This document shows positions 56,479 through 63,775 of a stretch of DNA of 64,000 nt, in pieces (positions within the stretch are counted from its first letter, which is position 1; each line of letters opens with the position of its first letter). The notes beneath the pieces are model-generated. The model was not told the origin of the DNA, did not search any database, and saw only the letters and a list, made by a program, of their open reading frames with translations. Both the position numbers and the translations under genes were made by a program. Where the stretch lies: positions 1 through 64,000 of the forward strand of contig NZ_NRSK01000003.1 of the NCBI RefSeq assembly GCF_016584115.1, given 5' to 3'. Source of the stretch: Ectothiorhodospira mobilis (lineage in GTDB: Bacteria; Pseudomonadota; Gammaproteobacteria; Ectothiorhodospirales; Ectothiorhodospiraceae).

Positions 56479-59188
56479 CGTATAGCGCCCCCCTGCGGCG
56501 CGCCCGGGCGGACTGGCCGGCGGCGTCCAGTTCGCGGCGCACCTCCTCCGCCACCGCCCGCTCGTCCATGCCCTCGGTGGTGTGGATCGTGATCGGCGCG
56601 TGGATCGTCACCGCCTCACCCCCCTGGCCGCCCGCAGCCGGCCCGGCTGCGCTGGGTGCCGCCACAGGCGCAGGGGCCGGTGCCTGGACCGCCGGGGAGG
56701 GCACCCGTACCGGGGAAGGCGTCGCGGCCTCCACGGACGGCGCCGGCACCTGGACCGGGGCCGGTGTCTGGATTGCCGGGGAGGGCACCTCGGCGGCGGC
56801 TGGCGCCGCCACCATCGCTGCCGCGGAGACGCCGGCGGCCGCCTGCCGGACCCTGCGCGCTCCTTTTTCCATTCCCACGGCCACGCCGGCAGACACCTCG
56901 CCGCCGGCCTCCGCCATCACCTTGGACGGCGACGAGATCCCCAGCTTGTCCGCGAACCAACCCTTCACCCCTTCGGCGACGGACTGGATCTTCTCCTTGA
57001 CCGCTCCGATGCGCTCCGTGAATCCCCCCACCAACCCGGACAGGACGTCCTTGCCCATGGCGGCGAACTTGGCCGGCAGCGACCCGCCAAGCCACTGCAA
57101 TGCCCCCGTGAAGGCCTGCTTCAGGAGCTGGAGCGGGTTGAGCCCGGACAGGGCCTGCCCCACCTTCTGCACCGCCCCGCTCACCGCGTCGAATATCTTG
57201 CCCGGAAGACTGAGGAGATAGCCCAGGGCACCGACAATAGCGCGCACCATGCCGCCCACGGCCGCGCCCACCTGGCGCCCCAGGGACTGGGCCGCGCCGC
57301 CCGTGGACTCGATGGGCGTTATGAGGGAGCGCAGCCAGCTCCACAGGCTGCCCAGCGCCCGCAGCACCGGCTGGAAAAACGAGACCACCGGCCCCAGGGC
57401 CGCGCGGAACTGCGCCGCCAGCGGTGCCAGCGCCTGGCTCAATCCGGCAAAGAACCCGGAGAAGAAGGCCTTGATAGGTTCCCAATACCGATAGATGAGC
57501 GCCGCCACGCCGGCAATGGCCACGCCGATCCAGGTGATCGGGTTGGTCAGCAGCGCCACCGTGAACGCCCGCGCTCCCAGGGTGGCCGCGCGCAAGGCGC
57601 CGACGATACCGCGCAGGCCGGCCATGGCACGGGAGGCGGCGCCGGCGGCCAGGGCGCGCAGACTGAACGCCGAGCGCCAATTCGCCCGGGTCCAGGCACT
57701 GGTGGCGCCGACGGCGAGATACAGGCGCACCGCAAGCGACCGCAGCGCGTTGGTCATCCGGGAGGACACCACGCCGGCCAGACCTTGCGCCCCAACCGTG
57801 GCCGTCCGCAGGCCGCCAGCCAGGGCGCCCAGACCGCCCGGCAAGGCACCCAGCAGGCTGGACACGACACCGAACGCGGCGGATACGCCTCCCGCCGCCA
57901 CCGTCAGCCCGGCCAGCCCCATGAGCACCGGAGCCGCCACCGTGGCCACAGCGGTCAGGGCGCCCGCGGTCATCATGATGCCCTTGGTCAGCTCCGGGTG
58001 CGCCTTGATCCATCCGGTGATGCGGTCCACCACCTGGCCCACCTGCGGCGCCAGCTCCTTGATGCTCGGAAGCAGGGCATCCCCCAGGGCGCGGCTCGCC
58101 CGGCTCACCATGTTCTGGAGGAGCTGGATGGCGTTGGACGCCGTGCCAGCCCTAGCCTCGAACTCTGCCTGCATGCTGCCGGCGTACTCGCTCTCCTCCG
58201 AGACCATCCCCAGTGCGCCCCGGTACTTATCCAGGGACCCCACCAGCGCCGACACCTTGTCCACGTGCTCCTGGCCAAAAAGGCGCGCAATCACGCTGGT
58301 GCGCGCCTGGCTGTCCAGCCCCTCCAGCCGCTCCAGAAAGGCCATGAGGCCGCCCTGTGCATCGTTGGCGATGGACTGCTGTACCTGTTGAGCGCTGATT
58401 CCCAGCTCGTCCAGGGCTTCCTGGAATTGCTTGGACTGGGTGTCGGCCGCCTGAAGGCGCGTCAGCATGGCCTTGATGGAGGTGGCTGCCACCTCGGGCT
58501 CCTTGCCCAAGGCGATCAGCGACCCGGTCAGCGCCGAGGTCTGCTGCGCCGACAGCCCGAACTGCTTGGCGGACCCGCCCACCCGCTGGGTGGCGGCCAC
58601 AATCTCGTCCGCCTTGGCCGCCATATTGTTGGACAAGTGGTTCACCGCATCCCCGAGCCCTTGCAGCTCCTGGATGGGGATGCCGAAGATGTTGGACAGC
58701 TTGGCCATGGCCTCGCCGGCCCGGTCCGGCACCATATCGAAGGCGGTGGCCATCTTCGCCACCGTCTCCGTGTAGTCCGGCAGGTCGTCGGCCGCGATGC
58801 CGAGCTGCCCGCCGGCGGCCGCGATATCGGCCAGGCCCGTGGCGGCCACCGGGATGCGGGTGGACAACCGCTCCAGCTCATTGCCCAAGCGCTCGGCGCC
58901 ATCGGCGCCCTCGAAGTCCACCACCTTGGATACGTCGGCCATGGCGCTCTCGAAGTCCATGGCCGCTTGCACGGGAGCCGCCAGCGCCGTCCGCGCCTGA
59001 GTGGCGAAGGACTGCACCCCCTGCGCCGCCAGGGAGATATTGGCCGCCCGCTCCATGGAGCGGTGGAAACGGTCCATGGACTCGCGCATACTGGACAGCG
59101 AGCGGTTGAACCGCTGCTGCATCTGCTTCACCGGCCGGCTCACCCGGTCGGTGGCGCGCACTATCAGCGATAGATTGAGGTCCTGCAT
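56471..59188 (-). CDS. T: Phage tail tape measure protein (gpT)
   Basis: 905 residues. The N-terminal 380 residues are the TP901/P2 tape-measure core (AMDFESAMADVSKVVDFEGA, TGLADIAAAGGQLGIAADDL, AQQTSALTGSLIALGKEPEV). Hydrophobic segments follow (about 395-470 and 560-620), likely for insertion into the target membrane. Near the C-terminus comes a Pro/Ala/Val-rich stretch and a final helix. Length sets tail length; P2 gpT is about 815 residues, so this tail may be slightly longer. It follows E/E' and starts divergently from a plus-strand membrane-protein frame. Confidence 0.92.
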   Translation of the reverse strand: MQDLNLSLIVRATDRVSRPVKQMQQRFNRSLSSMRESMDRFHRSMERAANISLAAQGVQSFATQARTALAAPVQAAMDFESAMADVSKVVDFEGADGAERLGNELERLSTRIPVAATGLADIAAAGGQLGIAADDLPDYTETVAKMATAFDMVPDRAGEAMAKLSNIFGIPIQELQGLGDAVNHLSNNMAAKADEIVAATQRVGGSAKQFGLSAQQTSALTGSLIALGKEPEVAATSIKAMLTRLQAADTQSKQFQEALDELGISAQQVQQSIANDAQGGLMAFLERLEGLDSQARTSVIARLFGQEHVDKVSALVGSLDKYRGALGMVSEESEYAGSMQAEFEARAGTASNAIQLLQNMVSRASRALGDALLPSIKELAPQVGQVVDRITGWIKAHPELTKGIMMTAGALTAVATVAAPVLMGLAGLTVAAGGVSAAFGVVSSLLGALPGGLGALAGGLRTATVGAQGLAGVVSSRMTNALRSLAVRLYLAVGATSAWTRANWRSAFSLRALAAGAASRAMAGLRGIVGALRAATLGARAFTVALLTNPITWIGVAIAGVAALIYRYWEPIKAFFSGFFAGLSQALAPLAAQFRAALGPVVSFFQPVLRALGSLWSWLRSLITPIESTGGAAQSLGRQVGAAVGGMVRAIVGALGYLLSLPGKIFDAVSGAVQKVGQALSGLNPLQLLKQAFTGALQWLGGSLPAKFAAMGKDVLSGLVGGFTERIGAVKEKIQSVAEGVKGWFADKLGISSPSKVMAEAGGEVSAGVAVGMEKGARRVRQAAAGVSAAAMVAAPAAAEVPSPAIQTPAPVQVPAPSVEAATPSPVRVPSPAVQAPAPAPVAAPSAAGPAAGGQGGEAVTIHAPITIHTTEGMDERAVAEEVRRELDAAGQSARARRRGALYDG

Positions 59189-59462
59189 GCCGGTCCCTCG
59201 CTTGCTCGGCCAGATTCTGACCCTGTTTGGCCAGCTCCTGCTGCTGGCGGCCTACCTGCTATTCGCGGTGTTCGTGCTCGGCCTGGTGGCCGCACCCTTC
59301 GTGGGCATCTGGTATGCCTTCGGGCCCACCGTCGCCTTCATCGCCCTCGGACTCGGCGCGCTCATCGCGCTACCCGGACTGCCCGTCGCCGCCATCGACC
59401 CGGACACCCCGGGCTCCTTCTGGCAGCGGGCTAGGCGTCGCCGGCACCGAAGCGATTCCTGA
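59187..59462 (+). CDS. Small membrane protein encoded against the tail operon (candidate moron)
   Basis: 91 residues on the plus strand between E' and T, where all other prophage genes here are on the minus strand. Two or three hydrophobic helices (ILTLFGQLLLLAAYLLFAVF, FVGIWYAFGPTVAFIALGLG) end in a basic tail (QRARRRRHRSD). ATG 59187 has GAGG five bases upstream. Its start overlaps the T start codon on the other strand, and its end overlaps E' by 32 bases. Isolated antisense genes of this type in P2-like phages often encode exclusion or lysogenic-conversion functions. No homology recognised; a fortuitous frame cannot be excluded. Confidence 0.45.
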   Translation: MPVPRLLGQILTLFGQLLLLAAYLLFAVFVLGLVAAPFVGIWYAFGPTVAFIALGLGALIALPGLPVAAIDPDTPGSFWQRARRRRHRSDS

Positions 59463-59825
59463 TCCAGCGCTGCCCGCGCGACACCCACTCCGCGAACTCC
59501 GTCACCGGAAGATCCCGGCCCACGTGCGGCGGCCACCCGTAGGCGACCGCCAGCACCTCCAGGCCGTCCATCACGTCAGGGACTTCTGCCCCAAAAAACC
59601 GGCCACGGTCTCCGACACGCGCATGAAGTCGCCGGCGTCCAGCTCCCGCAGGGCGTCCGGGGACACCTCCGCCAGGTTGGCAATGAGCGACACCGAGCGG
59701 GCGATATCCCGATCCCCGGCCGCCTCCATCACCTCCAGGTCGCGCACCTTTGGCCGGCGCAATTTGAGACTCTGCACCTCCTGGCCGTCGGCCGTGATCG
59801 GGTGCTCCAGCTTGATCTCTTCCAT
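59431..59825 (-). CDS. E': Tail assembly chaperone E+E' made by -1 frameshift
   Basis: Translation of E to Leu78 followed by a one-base backward slip at TTTTTTG gives a 131-residue protein. The second part reads GAEVPDVMDGLEVLAVAYGW, then PPHVGRDLPVTEFAEWVSRG, which resembles GpE-family extensions (W-P-P, E-x-x-W-x-x-R). P2 makes its E+E' by the same signal, T TTT TTG. The extended product helps load tube subunits on the tape measure. Confidence 0.85.
59571..59825 (-). CDS. E: Tail assembly chaperone E (zero-frame product)
   Basis: 84 residues starting MEEIKLEHPITADGQEVQSL, the gpE family opening (phage tail assembly chaperone protein E or 41/14), with LRRPKVRDLEVME. It lies four bases after the tube gene and ends six codons past the slippery site. 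Confidence 0.9.
   Translation of the reverse strand: MEEIKLEHPITADGQEVQSLKLRRPKVRDLEVMEAAGDRDIARSVSLIANLAEVSPDALRELDAGDFMRVSETVAGFLGQKSLT
59592..59598 (-). promoter_or_regulatory. Slippery heptamer TTTTTTG for -1 frameshift
   Basis: In the E frame the codons are GGT TTT TTG GGG, so T TTT TTG fits the X XXY YYZ rule and equals the P2 E/E' slippery site. The -1 frame stays open for 53 codons downstream. Confidence 0.85.
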
Positions 59826-59828
59826 CGG

Positions 59829-60335
59829 TTACACCCCCATCGCCCGGCGCTGGCTGGCGAGCTGATCCACGCCGCCGATGACGCGCCGCATGTTTTCCAC
59901 GTCGATCTCCACCATCGGAATGTCGTTGACGGTGAGCAGGTAATACATCGCCGAGACCGACACCTTGAACTGGTTCTTCTCGCCGCTCTTCCAGGACCCC
60001 ATATCCAGCTCGCTGAGCGCCCCGCGCAGCACCACCATCACCGGCTCCGCCTCGCCGTCGCCGGACTGTTGGGCGCCCCGGAAGACCAGGCCCACCCAAG
60101 CGCCATCCACCAGACCGAACATGGGGAACAGCTTGGGATCGTACTCGGCGAAGGTAATGGTGGCCTCCAGGGGCTCCGTGCCCATGTCGAGCTTGGCCGG
60201 GGTGTCCATACCGCCGGCCCGGTGGTCCTCCGTCTGAAGGGTGATCTTGGGCAGCTCGATCTCGTCCACCTTCCCCGCGTAGCCGAAGCCGTTGACGAAG
60301 CAGGTGAAGTTCTTGAGTACCTTGGGCAATGCCAT
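59829..60335 (-). CDS. FII: Phage major tail tube protein
   Basis: 168 residues of the P2 FII family: MALPKVLKNFTCFVNGFGYA at the N-terminus, DMGTEPLEATITFAEYDPKL in the middle and YYLLTVNDIPMVEIDVENM at the end. Polymerises to form the inner tube. Follows the sheath gene after 18 bases. Confidence 0.93.
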   Translation of the reverse strand: MALPKVLKNFTCFVNGFGYAGKVDEIELPKITLQTEDHRAGGMDTPAKLDMGTEPLEATITFAEYDPKLFPMFGLVDGAWVGLVFRGAQQSGDGEAEPVMVVLRGALSELDMGSWKSGEKNQFKVSVSAMYYLLTVNDIPMVEIDVENMRRVIGGVDQLASQRRAMGV

Positions 60336-60353
60336 GATGCGTCTCCTCTCGGT

Positions 60354-61754
60354 TTAGCTCGCCACCGCCTCGGCCAGCTCGGTGTAGTAGTCCGCCTCGC
60401 GATGAGCGCGGAAGGTCAGGCGCTCCAGCGGAGCCGGCGGCTCCAGGTCGAAGTCCATGGTCAGCTTCCCGGCCATGAGCTGGTCCTTGGTATTGAGCGC
60501 CGGGTCAAACCAGCACTTGCCGCCCAGCAACGCCCCCCGGTTCACCAGGCTCCGCAGATAGGCGTTCACGGACTCCTGAATATCCCGGATCAGGTGCTCG
60601 GAGAAGGGGCGGTCCAGGGCCCACAGGAAGGCCTCCTCCACGGACTCGTAGACCATATCCGCCGTGCGCCGCACGCTCAGGAAGGCCCACTGCGGGTCCG
60701 CGCTGGTGGTGCGGTTGCCGTACAGGCGATAGCCGCGCTTGTGGATAATGGTGGCCACCTCATCGGCATTCATGAGCTGCGCCTGACTGGAGGTGTCGCT
60801 CAGGCCGAACTGCACCGCCCGGTCCGTGCCCACGATGCCCTTGATGATCTTGTTACTCGGCGACCACCAGAAGCCGTGCTCGTTATCCACGAACGCCATC
60901 AGGCCCGCCACCCGGCCCGAGGCCGGCTCGGCCACCGCGCTGTCCGTGGTGGTGTCCCACACCGTCACGAACGGGTCCACGACGTAGATGCGGTCCGAGC
61001 CCCAGTCGTTGCGGTAGGTGATGGCCTCGGTGAGCGTAGTATTCGGCCCGTCGGCGACCACCACGCCCCGCAACCGCTCGGCGATGCCCTGCATCTCCGC
61101 CACCACCGGGTTGGCAGCGCTGTCGATGGCGGCGGTAGCCGCGGCCGCGCCGTCCCCGTCGCCGGAGATGGTCACCGTGGGGGCACTGGTGTAGCCGTAG
61201 CCCGCGCTGGTGACGTTGATGGCGGTGATGGAGCCGTCCTCGATGACCGCCTCCGCCTCGGCGCCCTGGCCGTCGCCGTCGAGGGTCACCGTCGCCTCCG
61301 TGTAGCCCGACCCGGGAGTGTCCACCGTGATCTCCGACACCCCGGTGGGGCGCATCGAGGTATGCCCGGGCGCGCACAGGATGCGGGGGGTCACGTGGAT
61401 CTCCGACTCCGCCGCCAGGAAGGCATGCACCCCGGTGCCCATGGTGGCGTCGCCGATGATGTTGGACAGGGTCTCCAGGTCATCGGCGCCCTCGGTGACC
61501 CGCACCACAGCGACCGCGGGGCCCGCCTGGTCATAGATGCCCGTCAGGGCGTCCTTCAGGGTTCCCTCATCACCGATTCCCTCCAGTTGCCGAGGCCCGG
61601 TCACCAGGACCGGCGTGTTCAGTGGCCAGTCCTCCGCGGCCGCCGCCGGTGCCGTACCAATGACGCCGATCACCGACGACCGCGCGGTCTGGATGGGCCG
61701 CAGGCCGTCGGTAACCTCGGTTACCTCAATGCCGTGTAAAAAGCTCTCAGCCAT
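60354..61754 (-). CDS. FI: Phage tail sheath protein with inserted repeat domain
   Basis: 466 residues, about 70 longer than P2 FI. The sheath core is clear (GIEVTEVTDGLRPIQTARSS near the start, RRTADMVYESVEEAFLWALD, then FDLEPPAPLERLTFRAHREA near the end). The extra length is a Gly-rich double repeat at residues about 138-212 (PGSGYTEATVTLDGDGQGAE and AGYGYTSAPTVTISGDGDGA), of a kind found in exposed parts of phage structural proteins. It would project from the contractile sheath. First gene after the RT, with a 14-base gap. Confidence 0.92.
   Translation of the reverse strand: MAESFLHGIEVTEVTDGLRPIQTARSSVIGVIGTAPAAAAEDWPLNTPVLVTGPRQLEGIGDEGTLKDALTGIYDQAGPAVAVVRVTEGADDLETLSNIIGDATMGTGVHAFLAAESEIHVTPRILCAPGHTSMRPTGVSEITVDTPGSGYTEATVTLDGDGQGAEAEAVIEDGSITAINVTSAGYGYTSAPTVTISGDGDGAAAATAAIDSAANPVVAEMQGIAERLRGVVVADGPNTTLTEAITYRNDWGSDRIYVVDPFVTVWDTTTDSAVAEPASGRVAGLMAFVDNEHGFWWSPSNKIIKGIVGTDRAVQFGLSDTSSQAQLMNADEVATIIHKRGYRLYGNRTTSADPQWAFLSVRRTADMVYESVEEAFLWALDRPFSEHLIRDIQESVNAYLRSLVNRGALLGGKCWFDPALNTKDQLMAGKLTMDFDLEPPAPLERLTFRAHREADYYTELAEAVAS
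61119..61343 (-). repeat. Two-unit repeat inserted in the sheath protein
   Basis: Two units of pattern GxGYTxAxVTxxGDGxGAxAxAxI (residues about 148-171 and 185-210 of the sheath) encode a surface-type beta domain. It accounts for the extra length of this sheath relative to P2. Confidence 0.6.
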
Positions 61755-61768
61755 GATCCTCTCCTGCG

Positions 61769-62800
61769 TTAGCGCGCCCGAGTGAGCGCAAAGTCGGATA
61801 ACACCCCATTCAAAGTCCGCCGCCCATCACACCGCTGCATGTAGCCGATAAAACTCATCACCTGCGGCCGGATGTCCTCCAGGCCGATCCGACCCTCCCG
61901 GTACAACCGGGCCAAGCGCCGGAATCGCCGGCGGGCTCGCTTCACCGTCCGCTTGCGGGGAAGACGATGAGTCGTCCACGTGCGGTAGCCGCAGAAATCC
62001 ACCCCGTGACGGGCAGGGAACACGTCGGTCTTGTGGTTTAGCTGGAGCCCCAGGTCCTGGCGGAGATAAGCGGCGATGGCGTCGTGGGCCTCCCACAGCG
62101 CTTCCTTGCTTGGCCCGATGACCACAAAGTCGTCCATGTAGCGTACATAGGGCCCCACCCCAAGCTGGTCTTTCACGTAGTGGTCCAGCTGGTCCAGGTA
62201 CACATTGGCGAACAGCTGGCTGGTGAGGGCGCCGATAGGCAGGCCGACCCCCTGGGCGTGGCCATATCCGCCGACGATCCGCTCCGCCAGCGCAAGGACT
62301 CGCCGATCCCCAATAACCCGCCCGATAGCGCGCAGCAGCCGGCTGTGATTGATGGAGGGGAAGTACTTGCGCACGTCCGCCTTGAGCACCCAGGGCTCGC
62401 CCCAGCGGCCCTGCCCCAGGCGCAAGAAATCCTGGAGCCGGTCCACCGCCGCATGACTGCCTTTGCCGACGCGGCAGGCGTAGCTATCAGCGATGAAGCG
62501 GCGCTCAAAATGAGGCTCTATCTGCCGGACCAGGGCGTGATGCACAACCCGGTCGGCGAATGGTGGGGCCTGGATCCGTCGAGGCTTCGGGTCCACCACG
62601 CCAAACTCATAGGGTGGCGACGACTGCCAGGTTCCGGCGTCCAGTTTGCGCTCCAGATCCAGGAGACGGCCCTCAAGCCCCCAACCGAACTCCATGCAGG
62701 GCCCGGTGTAGCGCTTACCCTTGCGTGCCTCCAGGTACGCCGCATGCAAGTTCGGGAAAGCGGCTACCTGCGGCCACAGATTTTTTACCGTCTTCGGCAC
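61769..62800 (-). CDS. rt: Diversity-generating retroelement reverse transcriptase
   Basis: 343 residues from GTG 62800, preceded by AGGGGGAA. TVKNLWPQVAAFPNLHAAYL then EARKGKRY is the normal opening of DGR reverse transcriptases. Catalytic aspartates are Asp142 (LKADVRKYFPSI) and YMDD at 221-224. Motif 4 reads LPIGALTSQLFANVYL, with the G-x-x-x-SQ form typical of DGR enzymes rather than the QG--SP form of intron and retroviral enzymes. It copies the template RNA with errors at adenines. The open frame extends upstream through the template repeat to 63070, but RT homology starts at the GTG. Confidence 0.95.
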   Translation of the reverse strand: MPKTVKNLWPQVAAFPNLHAAYLEARKGKRYTGPCMEFGWGLEGRLLDLERKLDAGTWQSSPPYEFGVVDPKPRRIQAPPFADRVVHHALVRQIEPHFERRFIADSYACRVGKGSHAAVDRLQDFLRLGQGRWGEPWVLKADVRKYFPSINHSRLLRAIGRVIGDRRVLALAERIVGGYGHAQGVGLPIGALTSQLFANVYLDQLDHYVKDQLGVGPYVRYMDDFVVIGPSKEALWEAHDAIAAYLRQDLGLQLNHKTDVFPARHGVDFCGYRTWTTHRLPRKRTVKRARRRFRRLARLYREGRIGLEDIRPQVMSFIGYMQRCDGRRTLNGVLSDFALTRAR

Positions 62801-62955
62801 CGTTCCCCCTTCGGAATATGGGCGGCCGCCACTTTCGCTCGCACTACTCGCCGCGGCCGCGGGTCTATCTTTCGCCTCCGGGAGGCGAGGATGACGGCCC
62901 CAAGATGAGGGCGCTGGACGCCGCCCGTGGGCTAGCGCCTTCTGGCCAATTCCTC
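62801..62955 (-). other. Spacer between template repeat and RT gene (priming region)
   Basis: 155 bases with no separate gene. In the Bordetella phage element the RNA between TR and the RT gene is needed to prime cDNA synthesis. Here it contains a small hairpin CGCCTC-CGG-GAGGCG (62873-62887) and a third copy of the 10-base palindrome GGCGGCCGCC (62820-62829), which also forms the core of the end of both TR and VR. Confidence 0.5.
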
Positions 62956-63057
62956 TTGCGAGGCGGCCGCCGATGTTGCTGTTGGAGTTCGACGCCTCGT
63001 TGTTGCAGTTCAGGCAGAAAGGCCCCGCCTGCGAGCCGTTGCTCCAGTTGCCGCCGT
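62956..63057 (-). repeat. DGR template repeat (TR)
   Basis: 102 bp that aligns without gaps to the variable repeat at 63784-63885. In the frame used by the target it encodes YGGNWSNGSQAGPFCLNCNN and onward, with eight AAC asparagine codons. AAC codons give the widest amino-acid choice when adenines mutate. The last 18 bases (sense 3' end) are identical in both repeats, GC-rich and unmutated, as expected of the initiation-of-homing end. TR begins nine bases after the avd stop. Confidence 0.97.
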
Positions 63058-63066
63058 AACAGGCCA

Positions 63067-63420
63067 TCACCCTGTGCTCTTGCTGGACTGAATCCAGCCG
63101 CCCACCATCCGCCCCACCTCATCGATATGGCGGGACCAGACCTCATAGCGGTGGTCGTTGATGTATCGCATCCGGTGCGCTTGTCGTACCAGCGAGCGCA
63201 TCATCTCCACCTCGATATCCAGGTCCTGCAAGGTGGTTTTCTTGTGGTACTTCTTCGCCGCTCGCACGGCCAGGTGCAGCATAGACTGGCAGCGGTGGCG
63301 GATATCCGCGCACAGCACGTGCCGCTCGTACTTCGGGAAGTGATGAGTGGCCTGATGGCTGTACGCGTGCAGCTCCTCCAGCTTGGCCAGGATCTTCAGG
63401 CCGTCGAGCGTGCTGGCCAC
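63067..63420 (-). CDS. avd: Accessory variability determinant (Avd)
   Basis: 117 residues, four predicted helices, basic surface (HLAVRAAKKYHKKTTLQDLD, VRQAHRMRYINDHRYEVWSR). Size and pattern match Avd, the pentameric four-helix protein that binds the DGR RNA and the RT and is needed for mutagenic homing. Start GTG 63420 lies two bases after the previous stop. Its own stop TGA overlaps an ATG (63067) that opens the frame through TR into the RT. Confidence 0.9.
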   Translation of the reverse strand: MASTLDGLKILAKLEELHAYSHQATHHFPKYERHVLCADIRHRCQSMLHLAVRAAKKYHKKTTLQDLDIEVEMMRSLVRQAHRMRYINDHRYEVWSRHIDEVGRMVGGWIQSSKSTG

Positions 63421-63422
63421 GA

Positions 63423-63707
63423 CTACGCCGCCCGCACCTCGTCACGGGCATACACCAGACGCGCCTCGCCGTCCGGCTGTAGAGTGAAGCGGCACAACAG
63501 GTCCGTCTCGCGCACCCGGCTCGGCGGCCGCTCCTCGATGGCGTTGGCCGGGGTAGCGCTCACGAAATAGCGTCCCGCATCCACATCCTTGGGCACTTTG
63601 TAGACCCGCACTTCCTGCCGGTACTCCGACTGGGGCACGCTCCGATCCAAAGCCGGCAAACCCAGGCTGTCGATCTTGGCCCATTGGACTCGATTTCCGA
63701 TCTTCAT
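63423..63707 (-). CDS. Unknown 94-residue protein inside the DGR cassette
   Basis: MKIGNRVQWAKIDSLGLPAL at the start, then ALDRSVPQSEYRQEVRVYKV. Good AGGAG ribosome site seven bases before ATG 63707. It lies between the variable-repeat hairpin and avd, almost touching avd, so it is expressed with the element. The composition suggests a small soluble beta-rich protein. I recognise no family. It may be a chaperone for the target, another accessory factor, or a tail component. Confidence 0.6.
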   Translation of the reverse strand: MKIGNRVQWAKIDSLGLPALDRSVPQSEYRQEVRVYKVPKDVDAGRYFVSATPANAIEERPPSRVRETDLLCRFTLQPDGEARLVYARDEVRAA

Positions 63708-63726
63708 CGCTGTTCTCCTGTTGGGA

Positions 63727-63748
63727 GGGCCGCGCTACCGCGCGACCC
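63727..63748 (-). promoter_or_regulatory. DGR homing hairpin/cruciform downstream of VR
   Basis: On the sense (minus) strand GGGTCGCGC, loop GGTA, GCGCGGCCC: nine positions with one mismatch and a four-base loop that fits the GRNA pattern described for DGR target-recognition hairpins. It lies 35 bases downstream of the VR end, between the target stop (63776) and the next gene. No T run follows, so it is not a standard terminator. Confidence 0.8.
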
Positions 63749-63775
63749 TTCAGAACGCCAGGTATCAGGTTGCAG

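Noticed and set aside
59431-60099. Separate 222-residue gene on the minus strand
   Set aside because: Only its final 53 codons make sense, as the -1 extension of gpE; the rest lies antiphase to the tube and E genes.
61769-62800. Group II intron or retron reverse transcriptase
   Set aside because: No maturase or HNH domain follows, motif 4 has the DGR form, and an adenine-mutated TR/VR pair and avd are adjacent.
63067-63420. S23/23S-rRNA-intervening-sequence-type four-helix protein
   Set aside because: The folds are related, but the position between target and TR of a DGR makes Avd the specific assignment.
63727-63748. Intrinsic terminator after the DGR target gene
   Set aside because: No T run on either side, a GRNA-type loop and a position after VR fit a DGR homing hairpin better; downstream genes also need read-through.
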